A stretch of DNA of 64,000 bases, taken from the NCBI GenBank assembly GCA_018350325.1, contig JAEVLN010000001.1, forward strand, positions 5,423,254 through 5,487,253. The letters run 5' to 3'. The position numbers and the translations under genes were made by a program. The stretch is from Globodera rostochiensis (Eukaryota > Nematoda > Chromadorea > Rhabditida > Heteroderidae). Positions 11,200-23,077 of the stretch are shown here, piece after piece. The notes below the pieces were generated by a model that saw only the letters and a program-made list of their open reading frames with translations, was not told the origin of the DNA and ran no database searches. How positions within the stretch are numbered: position 1 is the stretch's first letter; every line of letters starts with the position of its first letter.

Positions 11200-13567
11200 T
11201 TAAATGGCGGCTTCATCAATTTGAAGAATTGCGGGAGCATTTTCCTTGGCCGTCTTTTCCAGCATTTCCCACCGTCTCAGGTTGTCCTGCTGCTTCTGCA
11301 GTTCCTGTTCCTTCTGCTTGTTGAAGTTCTGCACGCACATGTCGAACAGCTTCTGATTCTCTTCCATGAAAAGTTTCAGAGCCTAAAAACTTTGGGGTAG
11401 TTTCATCGATCAATCAAAATTTGCGTAAGTTAATTTGAACAAACATTGTAAATCAATCCGTGGATCGTTCTGAATAAAAATTTAAAATAAATCAAATTCC
11501 CCAAAACAAACAAAAAAATGCCTAATCCTACTTGTTCCAGTGATTTCGAGAGTTTTTGTACAATGACGGGAACATAATGGGCAAAATTGTCTGAACATTT
11601 TCGCTAAAGAAAAGCAAATGACGGTAAATTAAAAGTCGCAAAATGAAAAAAGAGGACCCGATCAGAGCGAGAATGCATTCATTGTTCCAAAAATAAAGTG
11701 CTCTTTCGGCAACCTAAAAATAAAATTGTTTTAATTGTGAAAATCTATTTGAATGAACGACTTGGAAATGTGGAGATGAGACACAACGTGAGAGTTGGTA
11801 AAACAGGGGCACCACCACTTTTTTGAACTGAAACCAATTGGACAATCCGAGCAGAATTAAGCGTCAAAAACCTCAACCGGGTCGATGACGTCCAAGATTT
11901 CTTCAATTTCATTCAGGAACATCACCTTAAGATTTAAAGTTAAAAAAAGAAGCAGCAGCAGCAAATAGAGACAAACTTCTTTGGGGCTGTGAACTTTTGG
12001 CCAATATTTGAGCAAGGCCAAAACGACCGGGACGGTCAGTGCCGAGTCTTTGTCGATGAATTGGACAACGCAATAAGCCAATTGGGGGTGGTACGCGTTC
12101 AGAAACTTTGTCTGCAAAAACCAATATTTCTTCTTTATTAAGTCTCATGAATTACTTTGTGTAACGGAAGAAGGACGCGCATTAAAAACCTAAATTTGGT
12201 ACTAAAAATTTAACCACGAATATTTTCCCACGTTTTATGCTCCTCTTTTAGCGGAATCGCAAAGCCTAAAATTCTGAGGGTGATAAATTAGCAAATCAAT
12301 TATTTTAACCATTGATAATGCTCCCCAGAACTTCAAGCAGTTCAGCGATTCCGTTATGCCTTTCTGTTTCGTAGATTGAAGTGTAGAAAATGTTGTTGAT
12401 TTGTTTACGAATGAATGAACGGCGGTTCACAAATTTCCCATAAAGGCGATGGCAAATCGTTTTCAAGAAATCCTAAAGATTAATTTCAACTTTTGTTTTT
12501 TTGTGTAAAATAAAAAAATTTGAAAAAACGAATTTTAGCACAGTGCCTGTCACTTTTATTAAATCACCTAAAGGCCTATGCCGCCATGACTTTGCATTAT
12601 AACAGAAATAATACCCTCTCCCTCGGATCTTCGCTGTCGAAGAGGTTCAGAAGCTAAAGAAACAAAAAACTTAAATAAACCGACAAATCGTCAAAATAAT
12701 TCAAATTACATTGACGATTAATTTCTGGTCGACAAATTTTTCTGCAAGGCGCCCGTCGAAGTCAGGGGATTCGATAAAACGGAGGAAAAAGTCGTAGACG
12801 AGCTGCAAATGGGGCCAGGAAGGCTCCAGCACGGGGTCATCCTCAAGTCCAGAACAATAATCGGTGGATGAAGGTCGGCCTAATTACCTCGTCCGGGTCG
12901 TACTCCGTGCCGGAATGGTGCGACGGAGGGGAAAGGACGCGAACGACATTTGCGTTGAACTGAACGAATTAGCTTAACAAAGGCGAAGAAGGACGGACAG
13001 ACCATTTCGAAGACCGTCCGATAAACATCGGACCCGAAGGCCCCCCTCTTCATTGTAACGAAATCGATGCATTCATTCAGAGTTAGCCGCTTCTCCTTAA
13101 AAGGTATTCAAAAATTAGCTTACAGAATTAGGACTTTGTGTTAGATTAACGAAACGGACACGCAAAAATTCCCACCTCTTTTTGCCTCAATTCCGACAAC
13201 GGATCAATCGCAAAGTCAAAAATGACGGCGCACTGTCTGAGTTTCTCAACAAATAGAAGCTGCACTTTCTCCTCATCGCCAACTTCTGAAGACGAATTTT
13301 AATCAAAGGAAAAAGCGGAATCCGAGCGGACCGTCGAAGCTTGGCAATTTCGCATGGTTTTCGATGGCATTTCTTTCCTTTCCTGACAGTAACTCGTCCA
13401 TTCTAGCCTTTGAAACGAAAGTTTTGCATCAGAATCTTGCAACTCACAAATATTTCGTCCGGAGTTACTCGCAACGAACTTGACGACACGGGAACAGCCT
13501 CCTCAGTGGCAGAGATATGCTCGCAACCAGAATCTTTTGCGGCATTTTCACTGTTTGGTTCCATCAT
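11200..13567 (-). CDS. pptr: PP2A regulatory subunit B56
   Basis: HEAT-repeat-like subunit that directs protein phosphatase 2A to substrates in mitosis and signalling. The N-terminal exon gives a Ser/Glu-rich leader from the methionine at 13567; an in-frame upstream methionine at 13651 is also possible. Recognised blocks in order: [36 protein letters not shown]; the [20 protein letters not shown] block at 11860-12110; [42 protein letters not shown] near 11665-11710; and a charged C-terminal helix with [10 protein letters not shown], ending LQIDEAAI at the stop 11200-11202. Spread over many exons with 40-80 bp introns. It starts 180 bp downstream of the NAA35 stop on the same strand, so co-transcription is possible. 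Confidence 0.92.
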
Positions 13568-13746
13568 GCCAGACAATTTATGGTAATGATATAGCGAGTT
13601 TTTGGTAAAAGTAATTAACGCATATTTACAACATTGTCTAACAAATTGCAAAAAGTGTTTTTAAATATATTTCGTCAATTTAAATTAAATAGATAGCATT
13701 TTTAACAATAGAGACGCAATTCTCCCATTTAGATTATTCGGCGTTC

Positions 13747-16700
13747 TCACAATAGTCTGATCATTGGGAAGTTGATTTGTTCGGCGGGAAACTCAAAGGA
13801 AAGCTTCTTCTGAAACAGAATTTATTCGGAGATTATTGGTTTAGAAATACGGCGATTTCTCGTTGTTTTTAACCAAAACTTTTCTCGAGTCGAGACTCTC
13901 GAATTCAGTATTTGGCCCATCGAATTACCTCCAAATCTTTGGTTGCCAGTAATTTTGCCACGACCATATTCTGCTTGGCCACCTGGTGCAGTGAGGCCAT
14001 CGTGGCCAACATTGGGTCGTCCTCGTTCAACTCGGAATTTTTCATCAGAATAATCGTCTGACTGAAAAGTTCCGCCGCATTTTCAAAACATTTTTTGTCC
14101 GTTGAGTTTGCCTTCAAATCCGTAATTCTGAACATTTTTTGTTCGGTTGGAACGTCTTTTCTTAAATGTAACAAACAAACCGCGATTCCCTCAAATATTC
14201 CTCGTACGAATAGAAGAGTAAGGGTGGGAGGGCCAAAAAAGGTTCAACTCGTTTTGCGTAACGGAGATGTTCCCGGGAAGGGATGGCCATCCTCCGCGAA
14301 ATGATCAGTCCCAGACTGAGGTTGCACATTGCCTGGCACATTACTGTCTCAACCCTGCCCAAAAGCTTCACTTTTAATTGTTCAAAATGCAAGGATTAGC
14401 CAAAAGCTATTAACCTGTGGTAAAGTGATCGTGCTTTGATAAGCGAAAGCGTTTTTCGAAATTCGTTGTCAATTTTAGTCTTTTGTTGTCGTTTCTTTCC
14501 GGAGACCTTTTTTTGTTGATGAAGTGTGCCTTAAATTCGTTTTGGGCTACTGTTTCAATTATAATAATCCATCGCTTACTTCTGCTGAAATCGAAGATCA
14601 AAGAATTGCACACGCGTTCGCACATATTACTCAAATTTTTCAAAACATATTCACCGAAATACCTGTAAAATTGAAACAAAAAATAATTGGACCAAACAAA
14701 CAATCAAACCAATAAATGTAATGAAATTCATAGGGTTGAATCAAACGCATTCGAAATGCCAAACTGAAGTGATGGTGCATCAAAACCAAAATTGTCTGCA
14801 AGAAAAAGTTGGAGAACAAATGTTGCATGTTCGGCATTTGATTGTCTGAATTGTCCTGCTTCAAATTCATCCGTGCAAATTCCAACGCAGTCTCAATTTT
14901 GTTGGCCTTAATAACAAAATGTTTTAGAATAAAAAAAGCACAAAATATCGAACAACCTCTATGATCAATGCACCGAATTCTTCAAAAATTATCCGCAAAA
15001 ATTTGTCCATTTGCCTCGATAAATTGTGGCCCAATGTCTGAAAGAGATTAACGTAAGCCCGTACAAAGACGACGAGAAAATCATTGAAAATGTCCCGTAA
15101 TGAATCGTCAAATGCAAATAGTCGCCTGAACATTTCGCTTAGTCTCCCGCTTCGATTCCTTTTTTACTTTAACGATTGCTCAATTGTCTCATTTATCCAA
15201 TTTGAAGAGCTGATTGAATTAAGGACAATATCCGCAAGTGAAGTCGTGCCGCAAATGAAGTGATCATTAGGCATTAGCTAACAATTAGGCATTGATGATC
15301 AGTTTAGCCAAAAAGTGATTGGGAAAAACTCACGAGAAGCTGAGCGATTGACCTTACAAGAATGCAAGAATTTTGGTCACCAACCCGTTGAAGAAGATTC
15401 TAAAACAAATTCGCATCGCTGGAGGGGACAAATTCTCCTACCATAATTCCTTCAACTGTAAGCGACAGCTCCGGCAGATTGGTAGTTATAAACAAAGTCT
15501 TTTCCAGCACATCGTTAAAATATTTGCATGCGTCAATTCGCGAGAGAAGCCTCGGCTTACGCGGAAAACTGGGAAGCGAAGAATATAAGGACGCGTTGGC
15601 ATCAAACACAGAAAGCCAAGAGAAATCGGCATCAAATCCATCGGAAGGTTGGGCACCGCAACAAATTGTGTCGGAAATCATTGAATTCAATTGAATACAT
15701 TTCGCCAACAACAAATTGGACCTAAAACGTTTAAGCATCAGCCATCACATTGAAAGTGATTTTGAATTTTTACCTTTTCAAATCGGGTACAAATCTGGTC
15801 TCAACGTCGATGGGGTTCTCGATCAACAAATCAACGGATGGCAACATAAAGTTCAAAAGTTCAAGAAATGCAGCCAAATATTCAAGTCTAAGTCGTAATG
15901 CGTCCGATTCCTTTGGAAACTTCACAAATTAGCGGAAATAAACATTAAAAAAACTTCGGATTTTGTAATTTGATTGACTTGGCAAATGGAATTCTTCAGC
16001 AAATCAGCAATGAACGTCATGTCAAATTCGTTGTGATTTGAATTTGTCGACAAACAAATATCCTCCTCAAATGAAAAGAATTATTTAAAGTATTTAAAAA
16101 AGTAAAAACTTCATTAGCTATGGAAGCAGTTGAAATATAAATTTTGAACAAATGGATAACGAATAAAACAGCACAGGAAATTGTGTAGAGATACGGAGAC
16201 TGCTTCAACAGTTCCGGCTGGACAAGGAAACAAAGGTTGGTATTGAGCTAAATCACGGGAAAATTCAAATGATCTTTTCGGGTTAATTAACAAAAAATTT
16301 TGGAAATTTGCTTGGCACAATTCGGAACCATCATAAGTTAAAGTGATGGCACTGAATTGATCGGGTTTGTCGATTTTTGTTTTTTCAAAAGAATTTTAAA
16401 AATATTTTTGTTTTAATTACCGTCTGATCGGGAGGCTGCCCATTTAACCACGACGCCAACACAGAATATGAAGCATCAAAGATCGCAATAACTTCAGCAA
16501 TTCCAATTTTGTCAAGTGCATCCTGTTGAAAGAAAGATTCTAAGATAATTTGTTTGGTAAAGCTGAAAATCTATTTCATTTTTTTCTAAATGCCCAATAA
16601 AAAGCAATTCAAAACCTTTAAATTATTTAGGAAATAATCAAGCTTCCGTTCAACAAACTTCATGCCAGAGTCCATTTTTGCATCCATCAGTTCTAAAAAA

Positions 16701-16939
16701 TACTCTTTTCCTCACAGCCATTTATTGGTGCAAAATATATTATAAAAAATACCAATTGCACTCATAGCATCTGAAAGCTTGAAGGATTCGTCCATTGAGA
16801 ATTCGTGGTCATTGAGAACTTTAAAAACAGCCATTATGTACATACCCAACGCTCTTTGATTCTCACCTTGACATCCATCTGCAAATCGATCGGTAATTTC
16901 AAAGGCCAAAGCATCGGCTGAGGATAGAAATAAATCCAT
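13747..16939 (-). CDS. NAA35: NatC auxiliary subunit NAA35 (Mak10)
   Basis: Non-catalytic scaffold of the NatC N-terminal acetyltransferase. The N-terminal exon contains FKLSDAMSAI. With an intron using the GTATTTTTTATAA donor it continues ELMDAKMDSGM, the diagnostic Mak10 motif (human MSAIEMMDPKMDAGM). Further blocks: IDACKYFNDVLEKT; FDDSLRDIFNDFLVVF; LGHNLSRQMDKFLRIIFEEF; RLIQPYEFHYIYW; EPFLALPPLLFYSYEEYL; LFSQTIILMKNSE; AKQNMVVAKLLATK. It ends EFPAEQINFPMIRLL at 13747. Domain order and the terminal KLL-type end match human NAA35. The start at 16939 is tentative: a splice acceptor (CTATCCTCAG) just inside the first exon suggests an upstream first exon or trans-splicing. Confidence 0.88.
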
Positions 16940-17403
16940 TCAAATACAAATTCACTTTTTTGAGAATTTCGTTCGGTTTTTAGGGATTTTGTGGTTTCTG
17001 TCTTAAATCAGAACCATACGCTGGCTGCCACTCGGTTTTTTGGTGTTTAATTAAACAATAAATTTCAAATATTTATCGAAACGATTCTCTGTATCATGTA
17101 TTATCTCTATGTACTTGCTTTATGTGTCGATTTCACTTTCTGATTTTTCAATTGAATTTTACATTGAAAATACTTAAAAATAATGCAGTATTTGATGTAA
17201 AAAAGCCCTAATCAGTGATTTAAAAACTTTGTAAGATGTGAAAGTGAAAAAAAACCCTGGCCCAAACGTCTGGGCTCAAACGGCCCGCTCCACTAAAACC
17301 GGTGGCCGATCACTTAGTCACTGATTCCTGTTTATTGTAATATTAATCTGTAAATTTTCAGCAAGGAAAGGCGTTTAGAATAATTGAAACTCTGATACAT
17401 ATA
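16940..17403. other. Divergent intergenic region, NAA35 / dpy-30
   Basis: AT-rich region between two head-to-head genes and therefore the likely location of both promoters. No specific site recognised. Confidence 0.45.
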
Positions 17404-18614
17404 ATGTCATCATCAGAAGCTACATCGGAATTTATGTCTACAGTTAGCAATAATGAAATGAATGCTGAAAACAACGCTACCAAGGGCAAATGTATCGGCG
17501 AGTTGAAAGGTCTCCTCTATTTATTTATTTTTTTTTGGTTAAATTTTGTTTTCAGAGACTGAAGCAAATGGCGAGATGGACACTACGTCTACTGAGGTTC
17601 ATGCTGAAGCTGAGACAGGAAATGCTGTTGGTTCGGGATCGGTTGAACTTCTTGAGAAGCCAATCGATTCTCCGGAGAATAAAAAAACGGAGGACCAACA
17701 GGTGGATGCTTTTAAATGCAATCAATTGGGACTTTGCGATATTTTGCTAATTATATATTTTACTTTTTACAACCAATTTTCCCATGCTAAAGGCTGTCGT
17801 CGTTGAAATTGAGTCACCACAAGAGGACAACACAGATCAAACGCCAACGAAGCCGATCGCTGCCCATGCTAGCAACAGACAAAATTCGCCGGTTGGTGTC
17901 GATTAATTTTTATTTTTATTTAACTTATTAATAAGGCCCGGCTTTATATATAGAAAAAAAGCCAAAAGTGAAAAAAACATTAAAGCATTTTTTAAACGTT
18001 AAATTATTTTTGTATAATTGGCCGGGATTGAATTTCAATTATTTATATATCAATCGACTCCGCTCGTCGAGAAACAGCTCCTCATAGTCAGGTTGAAAAC
18101 CCATAGGGGGGCCTTTTTGGTTAAAATTTATGGAAATTTTTTTCTACTAAAAATTGCCTGAAAATGTGTATTTGATGCTTTGATTATTCGTCAATTTTGA
18201 CGAGCTATCTCGGCCCAGAATGCCCAATAAAAATTTGATACCTTCGATTTCTCGCGAGCGATCGATTAATATTATAAATTATTATTAAATTTAATCCCGG
18301 CAGTATTTTTTAAATTTTCCAAATTACAAAAGCTTATTTTAACAGGAAGATAAGGCGCAATCTGCACTTAAAAACCTCCCGACTCGCCAATATCTCGACA
18401 TGACTATTGTGCCAATTTTACTTCAAGCTTTGAGCGGTTTGTATCTTTATTTCATCCTTAACAAATAAGAAAAGTGGTAACAAAAGTTATTTTTTTTATA
18501 GCTCTTGCAAAGGAACGGCCCGTGGATCCAATTGAATTTGTTGCGAATTATTTATTGAAGGAGAAGCCTCGTTTTAATGGTGGAGCGCCTGCAACTTCCG
18601 CCAATGAGCACTGA
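17404..18614 (+). CDS. dpy-30: DPY-30, COMPASS / histone H3K4 methyltransferase subunit
   Basis: Small dimerising subunit of Set1/MLL complexes. Five exons keep frame: 17404-17509, 17556-17701, 17793-17894, 18346-18436 and 18502-18614, coding for 185 aa. The C-terminal X-D-X helix bundle reads NLPTRQYLDMTIVPILLQAL then SALAKERPVDPIEFVANYLL, the conserved dimerisation motif, and runs nearly to the end. The first ~120 residues are an acidic Ser/Thr/Glu-rich extension, making the protein longer than the roughly 100-120 aa usual for the family. Intron 3 is unusually long for this window (about 450 bp) and AT-rich. Confidence 0.93.
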
Positions 18615-18936
18615 TTGGAATTCGATTGAACCCATCTTTTAGCTCTTGACTTTAAAAAGCAACCTTTAAAAACTGATAGCTTTTTTAACAATTAGAGTAT
18701 CAAATTTATTTGAATATTTTGCTGTTAGTTCGGAGATAACACTCCGGCTTTATAATTTATTAAAGTCGGGCATTGATTGGTTCACGTTGTTTTTTTGAGG
18801 ATCATAAACATTAATATCGGCCATAATTTGTTCATAATGAGTTAAGTTGCTTACTTTTATTCGTTTCAATGTACGATACTATTAGCACTACTATATTATT
18901 TGTCTTTGATGTTTAGCGGGCGGTGATTAATTGGGG

Positions 18937-20601
18937 ATGGTTAAACTCTTTGTTGGAAATCTGGCTGATAGCATCCGTGAGTTCGTATTTTACATGATTT
19001 GGATGTTGATGAAGGGGAGGGGGGATGTACGGCCTTTGTTTGGCAGCTGGACCTTCCACCAACTAAAGAAAAAACTCAAAAAATTTGGTCACTTGTGTCG
19101 TCGTCCCATTTTTCTCTGTACGACAGGCTCCTATTTTTTAAAACTAAATCCCACATGTGGTGAAAGTTTGCTTAGAGTTCGTGCATGTATGAGCAGTTTT
19201 GTTGCAATTTTCTGAGTATTTTAGATGCAGATAATTTGCGAGGCTTATTCCAGCGCTACGTGCAGGTACAGGAATGCGATGTGTTAAAGGTAGCGCTAAA
19301 GTTTTTGAGTATAATGATTTTTGAAGTAAATTTAGAACTTTGCGTTTGTGGTACAAATAAAATTGTGGCATGACCAAATTCGTGAATTTAGCACGTAAGC
19401 ACGAATGTTGATGCCGATGTTGCTATACAGAAATTCAACAAATATTATTTGGAAGGAAAAGCAATTCATGTCGAACGTTCGACTTCTCATTTCAGGAAAC
19501 AACCAGGTTTTTACTTAAAATTTGTCACCGTAACCACTTACCAATTTTTCCAGGAATGGGCGACAAATGGTAAGTGTTGGTCATCGAACAAAAAGGGTGG
19601 GAGCAAAATTTCGCAAGTTTTACTTGTGGAGCGGAGGAACACAAAACTTCTGAATGTCCGATGAATCAATGCAGCAGCAGAAGGAAGCGTGAAAGGTACG
19701 GCTTGATTTGTTTGCTGCCCTTCAATTGTTTTTGATTTTGTTTCAGAGATTCGTTCGGCGAAGAGTCGGCGGAGGCCAAAAAGCCGAAGCCGTCCGATTT
19801 TGTGCCAGGAAAACCAAAGCCGCTAATCTTCGACAATGACGTGAACAGCATAACTCAACCATTCCCAGCGCAAGTCAATTGTTGGGGATACAAAGTCGAA
19901 GGCGGAAATGGCTCTGATCCGGAGCTTCCGCGTCCGCTGAATCCGTAAGTGCACCATTCCATTGAAGTCGAACCCATTCCGCGTTATGTCCTTGCCATTT
20001 AGAGAGTTGCGCACATTATATGAACAATATTTGGAGTCGAGAACACGATACTTCTTTTACCGAGAGCAGTTGAACAAGGAATTGCGTCTTCAGGACGTCT
20101 CTGCTGCCGTTGCTCCTGCCACTGTTCCTACAACTCAATATTCAAACGCGTCGGACACGAATCCCCCAATCATCAGAGTGGACCTGACACGACAAATCCG
20201 AACCCGGGGACAGGCTGCACCCATAATCACAGTCTTTCCGGAAAACAACAACTATAATTCCAACACCAACCAGCAACTACAGCATCAAAATGTTTATTCC
20301 AATTTTTGCAATTCTCCATCATCAACGTTAATGTGCGTAAATTTAGTGTTTTAAACATTTTCGATATTAGGATTCTTAACTTAAATGCCAAATAATCAAT
20401 AATACGTTTTTTCCTTCTAGGGATGCGGCACCACTCCGAGCTGTTATACCGGTCAAATCCACTGCACAGCCTTTTAACTTTCCACAACCGTTGAATCATC
20501 TAACAACAATTTGTCAACCAACTCCACTTTTCTCGACACCAAATACTCATTCGGCTCCACTTCCAGCTGTTCAAGCCCGATTTCAGTGGGATTGTAAATA
20601 A
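18937..20601 (+). CDS. Lark/RBM4-like RNA-binding protein with CCHC knuckle
   Basis: Probably a splicing or translation regulator of the lark/RBM4 type, but with one RRM rather than two. Nine exons keep frame: 18937-18976, 19225-19289, 19336-19350, 19392-19506, 19554-19569, 19618-19695, 19747-19944, 20003-20332 and 20421-20601, coding for 345 aa. The RRM starts MVKLFVGNL (RNP2). RNP1 is split: LK, then NFAFV from a 15-nt exon, then HV. IHVERSTSHFRKQPGMGDK leads into a CX2CX4HX4C knuckle (CFTCGAEEHKTSEC). The C-terminal half is Pro/Asn/Gln-rich. Without the two microexons the RRM and the knuckle would be broken. A Merlin transposon sits 32 bp after the stop. Confidence 0.86.
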
Positions 20602-20633
20602 ATGTGACGACTACACAGTGATTTGGCGATGCA

Positions 20634-21339
20634 GGCAATCATGAAGAATCGGTATCCCAAAAAAAAAAATTTTTTTTTTTGTTTTTTTAAACACATTCCT
20701 GGGATGAAATGTCGCGCTGAGTCCGAATCTGACATCTATTTCATCGTATCACACATAAAAACTAATGTTTCGGTGACACAACAAATTTTTTTATAAAAAA
20801 ACATTTCAAAGATTAACAGGGTAAAAATTCGAAATCTGGTCCAGAATATTGTCAAACGCTACAACAGTCTTCCTTCCATACAACTGACGCCACTGAAATT
20901 CGTCCAGATAAGAGGGCAACATTTCCTCTGTGGTGCCACACATCTCTTTGTTTTTCTTTTTGGCGTTCTTCCAAAACCCCTCTACATGGTTTGTATGCGT
21001 GTTTGTTAATGGATCAACAAAGTTTGCGGAGTGATCTACGCTTGTATGCATGTACGGAGGAACAACGGGGATGTTGACAATGTGATCACGAATTTGATCA
21101 GTAAACTCAAAAATATTCATTGATATCTGACGAGCTATAGACAGTTAGATGGTATTCAAATCTTTGAAATGTTTTTTTATAAAAAAATTTGTTGTGTCAC
21201 CGAAACATTAGTTTTTATGTGTGATACGATGAAATAGATGTCAGATTCGGACTCAGCGCGACATTTCATCCCAGGAATGTGTTTAAAAAAACAAAAAAAA
21301 AAATTTTTTTTTTTGGGATACCGATTCTTCATGATTGCC
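20634..21339. mobile_element. Merlin-type DNA transposon, non-autonomous
   Basis: Nearly perfect terminal inverted repeats of about 181 bp (20634-20814 and 21159-21339) begin GGCAATCATGAAG. They are flanked by an exact 8-bp duplication, GCGATGCA, at 20626-20633 and 21340-21347. An 8-bp target duplication and an IS1595/ISXO2-like transposase remnant inside fit the Merlin superfamily. The 706-bp element carries only the C-terminal part of the transposase, so it should depend on another copy. TIRs differ only in the length of an A/T run, suggesting recent insertion. Confidence 0.9.
20806..21120 (-). pseudogene. Truncated Merlin / IS1595-like transposase
   Basis: A 104-codon ORF inside the transposon carries the C-terminal DDE block: VDHSANFVDP, then THTNHVEGFWKNAKKK (with the catalytic-region N and E), and SYLDEFQWRQLYG. 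The usual N-terminal zinc region and first catalytic Asp are absent, so it is a remnant rather than an active enzyme. Confidence 0.85.
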
Positions 21340-21347
21340 GCGATGCA

Positions 21348-21771
21348 AATAAACTCAATTAATTAATTATTGTTTATAATCGGGGTAATGGACATTTTTA
21401 ATAAAGTGGGAAGGTTCAAATTGCGAAATAATGTGTATCAGAGATGCAAATGTTTAAATTTTGGGATACCGATTTGGGGAACTGAGTGGTGTTTTTGGCT
21501 ATTCTCGACAGGCTTATTTACGGTTGCCTGAACAGCTAGCTATTCATGAGTGTGACAAAAGAAGTTTGTTAATGGAGAGTTGGTCGCTGGGAACGGGAAT
21601 CCCGTGGGATTTTAAAGCTCCTGGCTTCTAGTCATGTTTAAAATTCTTTACTGTAAAAATACCAAGTAAATGACTTAAAGCAATTAAATAAGATCGATTT
21701 AAACCAAAAATAGGTTAATAAAAAGACAAGTTGTTATTACTTAGTTTGTACTTGGAAAAAGACATTCCATT
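21348..21771. other. Intergenic, convergent lark / NF-YB
   Basis: Sequence between the transposon and the NF-YB stop. AT-rich with no coding signal seen. Confidence 0.45.
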
Positions 21772-22812
21772 TCATCCAACGGACGCCGTGTCGTCGGCCT
21801 TTTCAGTCGCTTCCGACTCCGTTTCTGCTAAATTGACATGCCAAAGCGAAGGACCATCCCTGTCCTGCACTGGAATGAAGTATTGGCCATTGGCTGCGTC
21901 GTAAAACACTTGCACAGGTTGAAGGCTAGATGTCGTCATGAGTTGCTGTTCCTGCTAAAATATGGGTTTAATGAAATAAAGCGGACTTCTGGATCAGAGT
22001 AGGAATATTTCATTTTTATCCAAGTTTACCAAATATATCACGGGATCGACGGAGCCTCCTTCGCCGCCGTCGTCGGATCGGCCTAATTGATTCACCGAGT
22101 TTATGATCGAAGTTGTTGTTTGACAGCTTTGCAACTTGTTTGCTAAAATAATAAAGCAACAAATTTATTTTTCCTTTTGTGCGGGTGGAAGTCCGAAGTT
22201 TTACAACCCGGCTCATTTTCGTTTTAAACATATGATCAAACATGACTGTATTTGTCTTTCGAAAAATGTAATAAAAAAGCGATGTATGTGACAAATTTCA
22301 GACTTACGAATACCTTCTCTGTATTTTTTCAAAAACTCTTCGAGTGGCTCTAAATATTCGTCAAAACCCAAAGTGCGGAATGCCAACAGCAAGTCTTCGC
22401 CACTGATTGTTTTACGTTTTTCCTGGAAATTTCCAATTACGAAAAAACTGCACTTTGGTAAAAAAAACTCACTATTGAACATCTTTCACTGGCTTCAGAT
22501 GTTATAAACTGAAGCGGAGAAGGAAAAGTAATTCTTCTTGAAAATGTACCAAAATGAATTCCGTAATACATTCCTGCACAGATTCTTTGGCCTCTTTTGA
22601 AAGTTTTCCTTCTGACGGCAGAACCCTCTTCATTATGCGTGATATATTTGCTAAAATAATAAAACGGAAAAAGTGCTGGCTTTTGGTCATCACATTTAGC
22701 ACTAACCAATTGGAAGGAACCTATCCTGCTCAAGAATAACTCCCGTGGATTGTGCAGCATCGCAAGCCAAATGTTTCTCATTTGAGTCAAATTCTCTTGC
22801 CGATATATCCAT
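21772..22812 (-). CDS. nfyb-1: Nuclear transcription factor Y subunit beta (NF-YB)
   Basis: Histone-fold subunit of the CCAAT-binding NF-Y trimer. Start at 22812 (MDISAREFD). The histone fold spans several exons: [18 protein letters not shown], then [18 protein letters not shown], then [10 protein letters not shown], then [20 protein letters not shown] and [16 protein letters not shown]. All residues of the H2B-like core are present. The C-terminal region is Asn/Ser/Gly-rich and includes [15 protein letters not shown] and an acidic end before the stop at 21772. Four to five introns of about 45-60 bp. It is head-to-head with CCZ1 about 1 kb away. Confidence 0.93.
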
Positions 22813-23077
22813 CAAGTTGAGGTGTAAACGAAACAGAAATTGATATGTATCTAAATTGGAATAAAAATTGTCAAGTGAAGATCAATTTTTCCGAATAAAT
22901 CATTATTCCGACTCTCATTGTGAAACCCAATGCCTCCTTGACGTTTGCCGTCTGTGATGGGACTTTGTATGAATTAACAATAAGTGTTTTTTATGCCTCA
23001 TTTTTCCACCCTTCAGGCATTTTTCTTGGGGCTTGAAAATGCAATAAGAATTTGGCGTTGTAATTTTAATGGAAATA

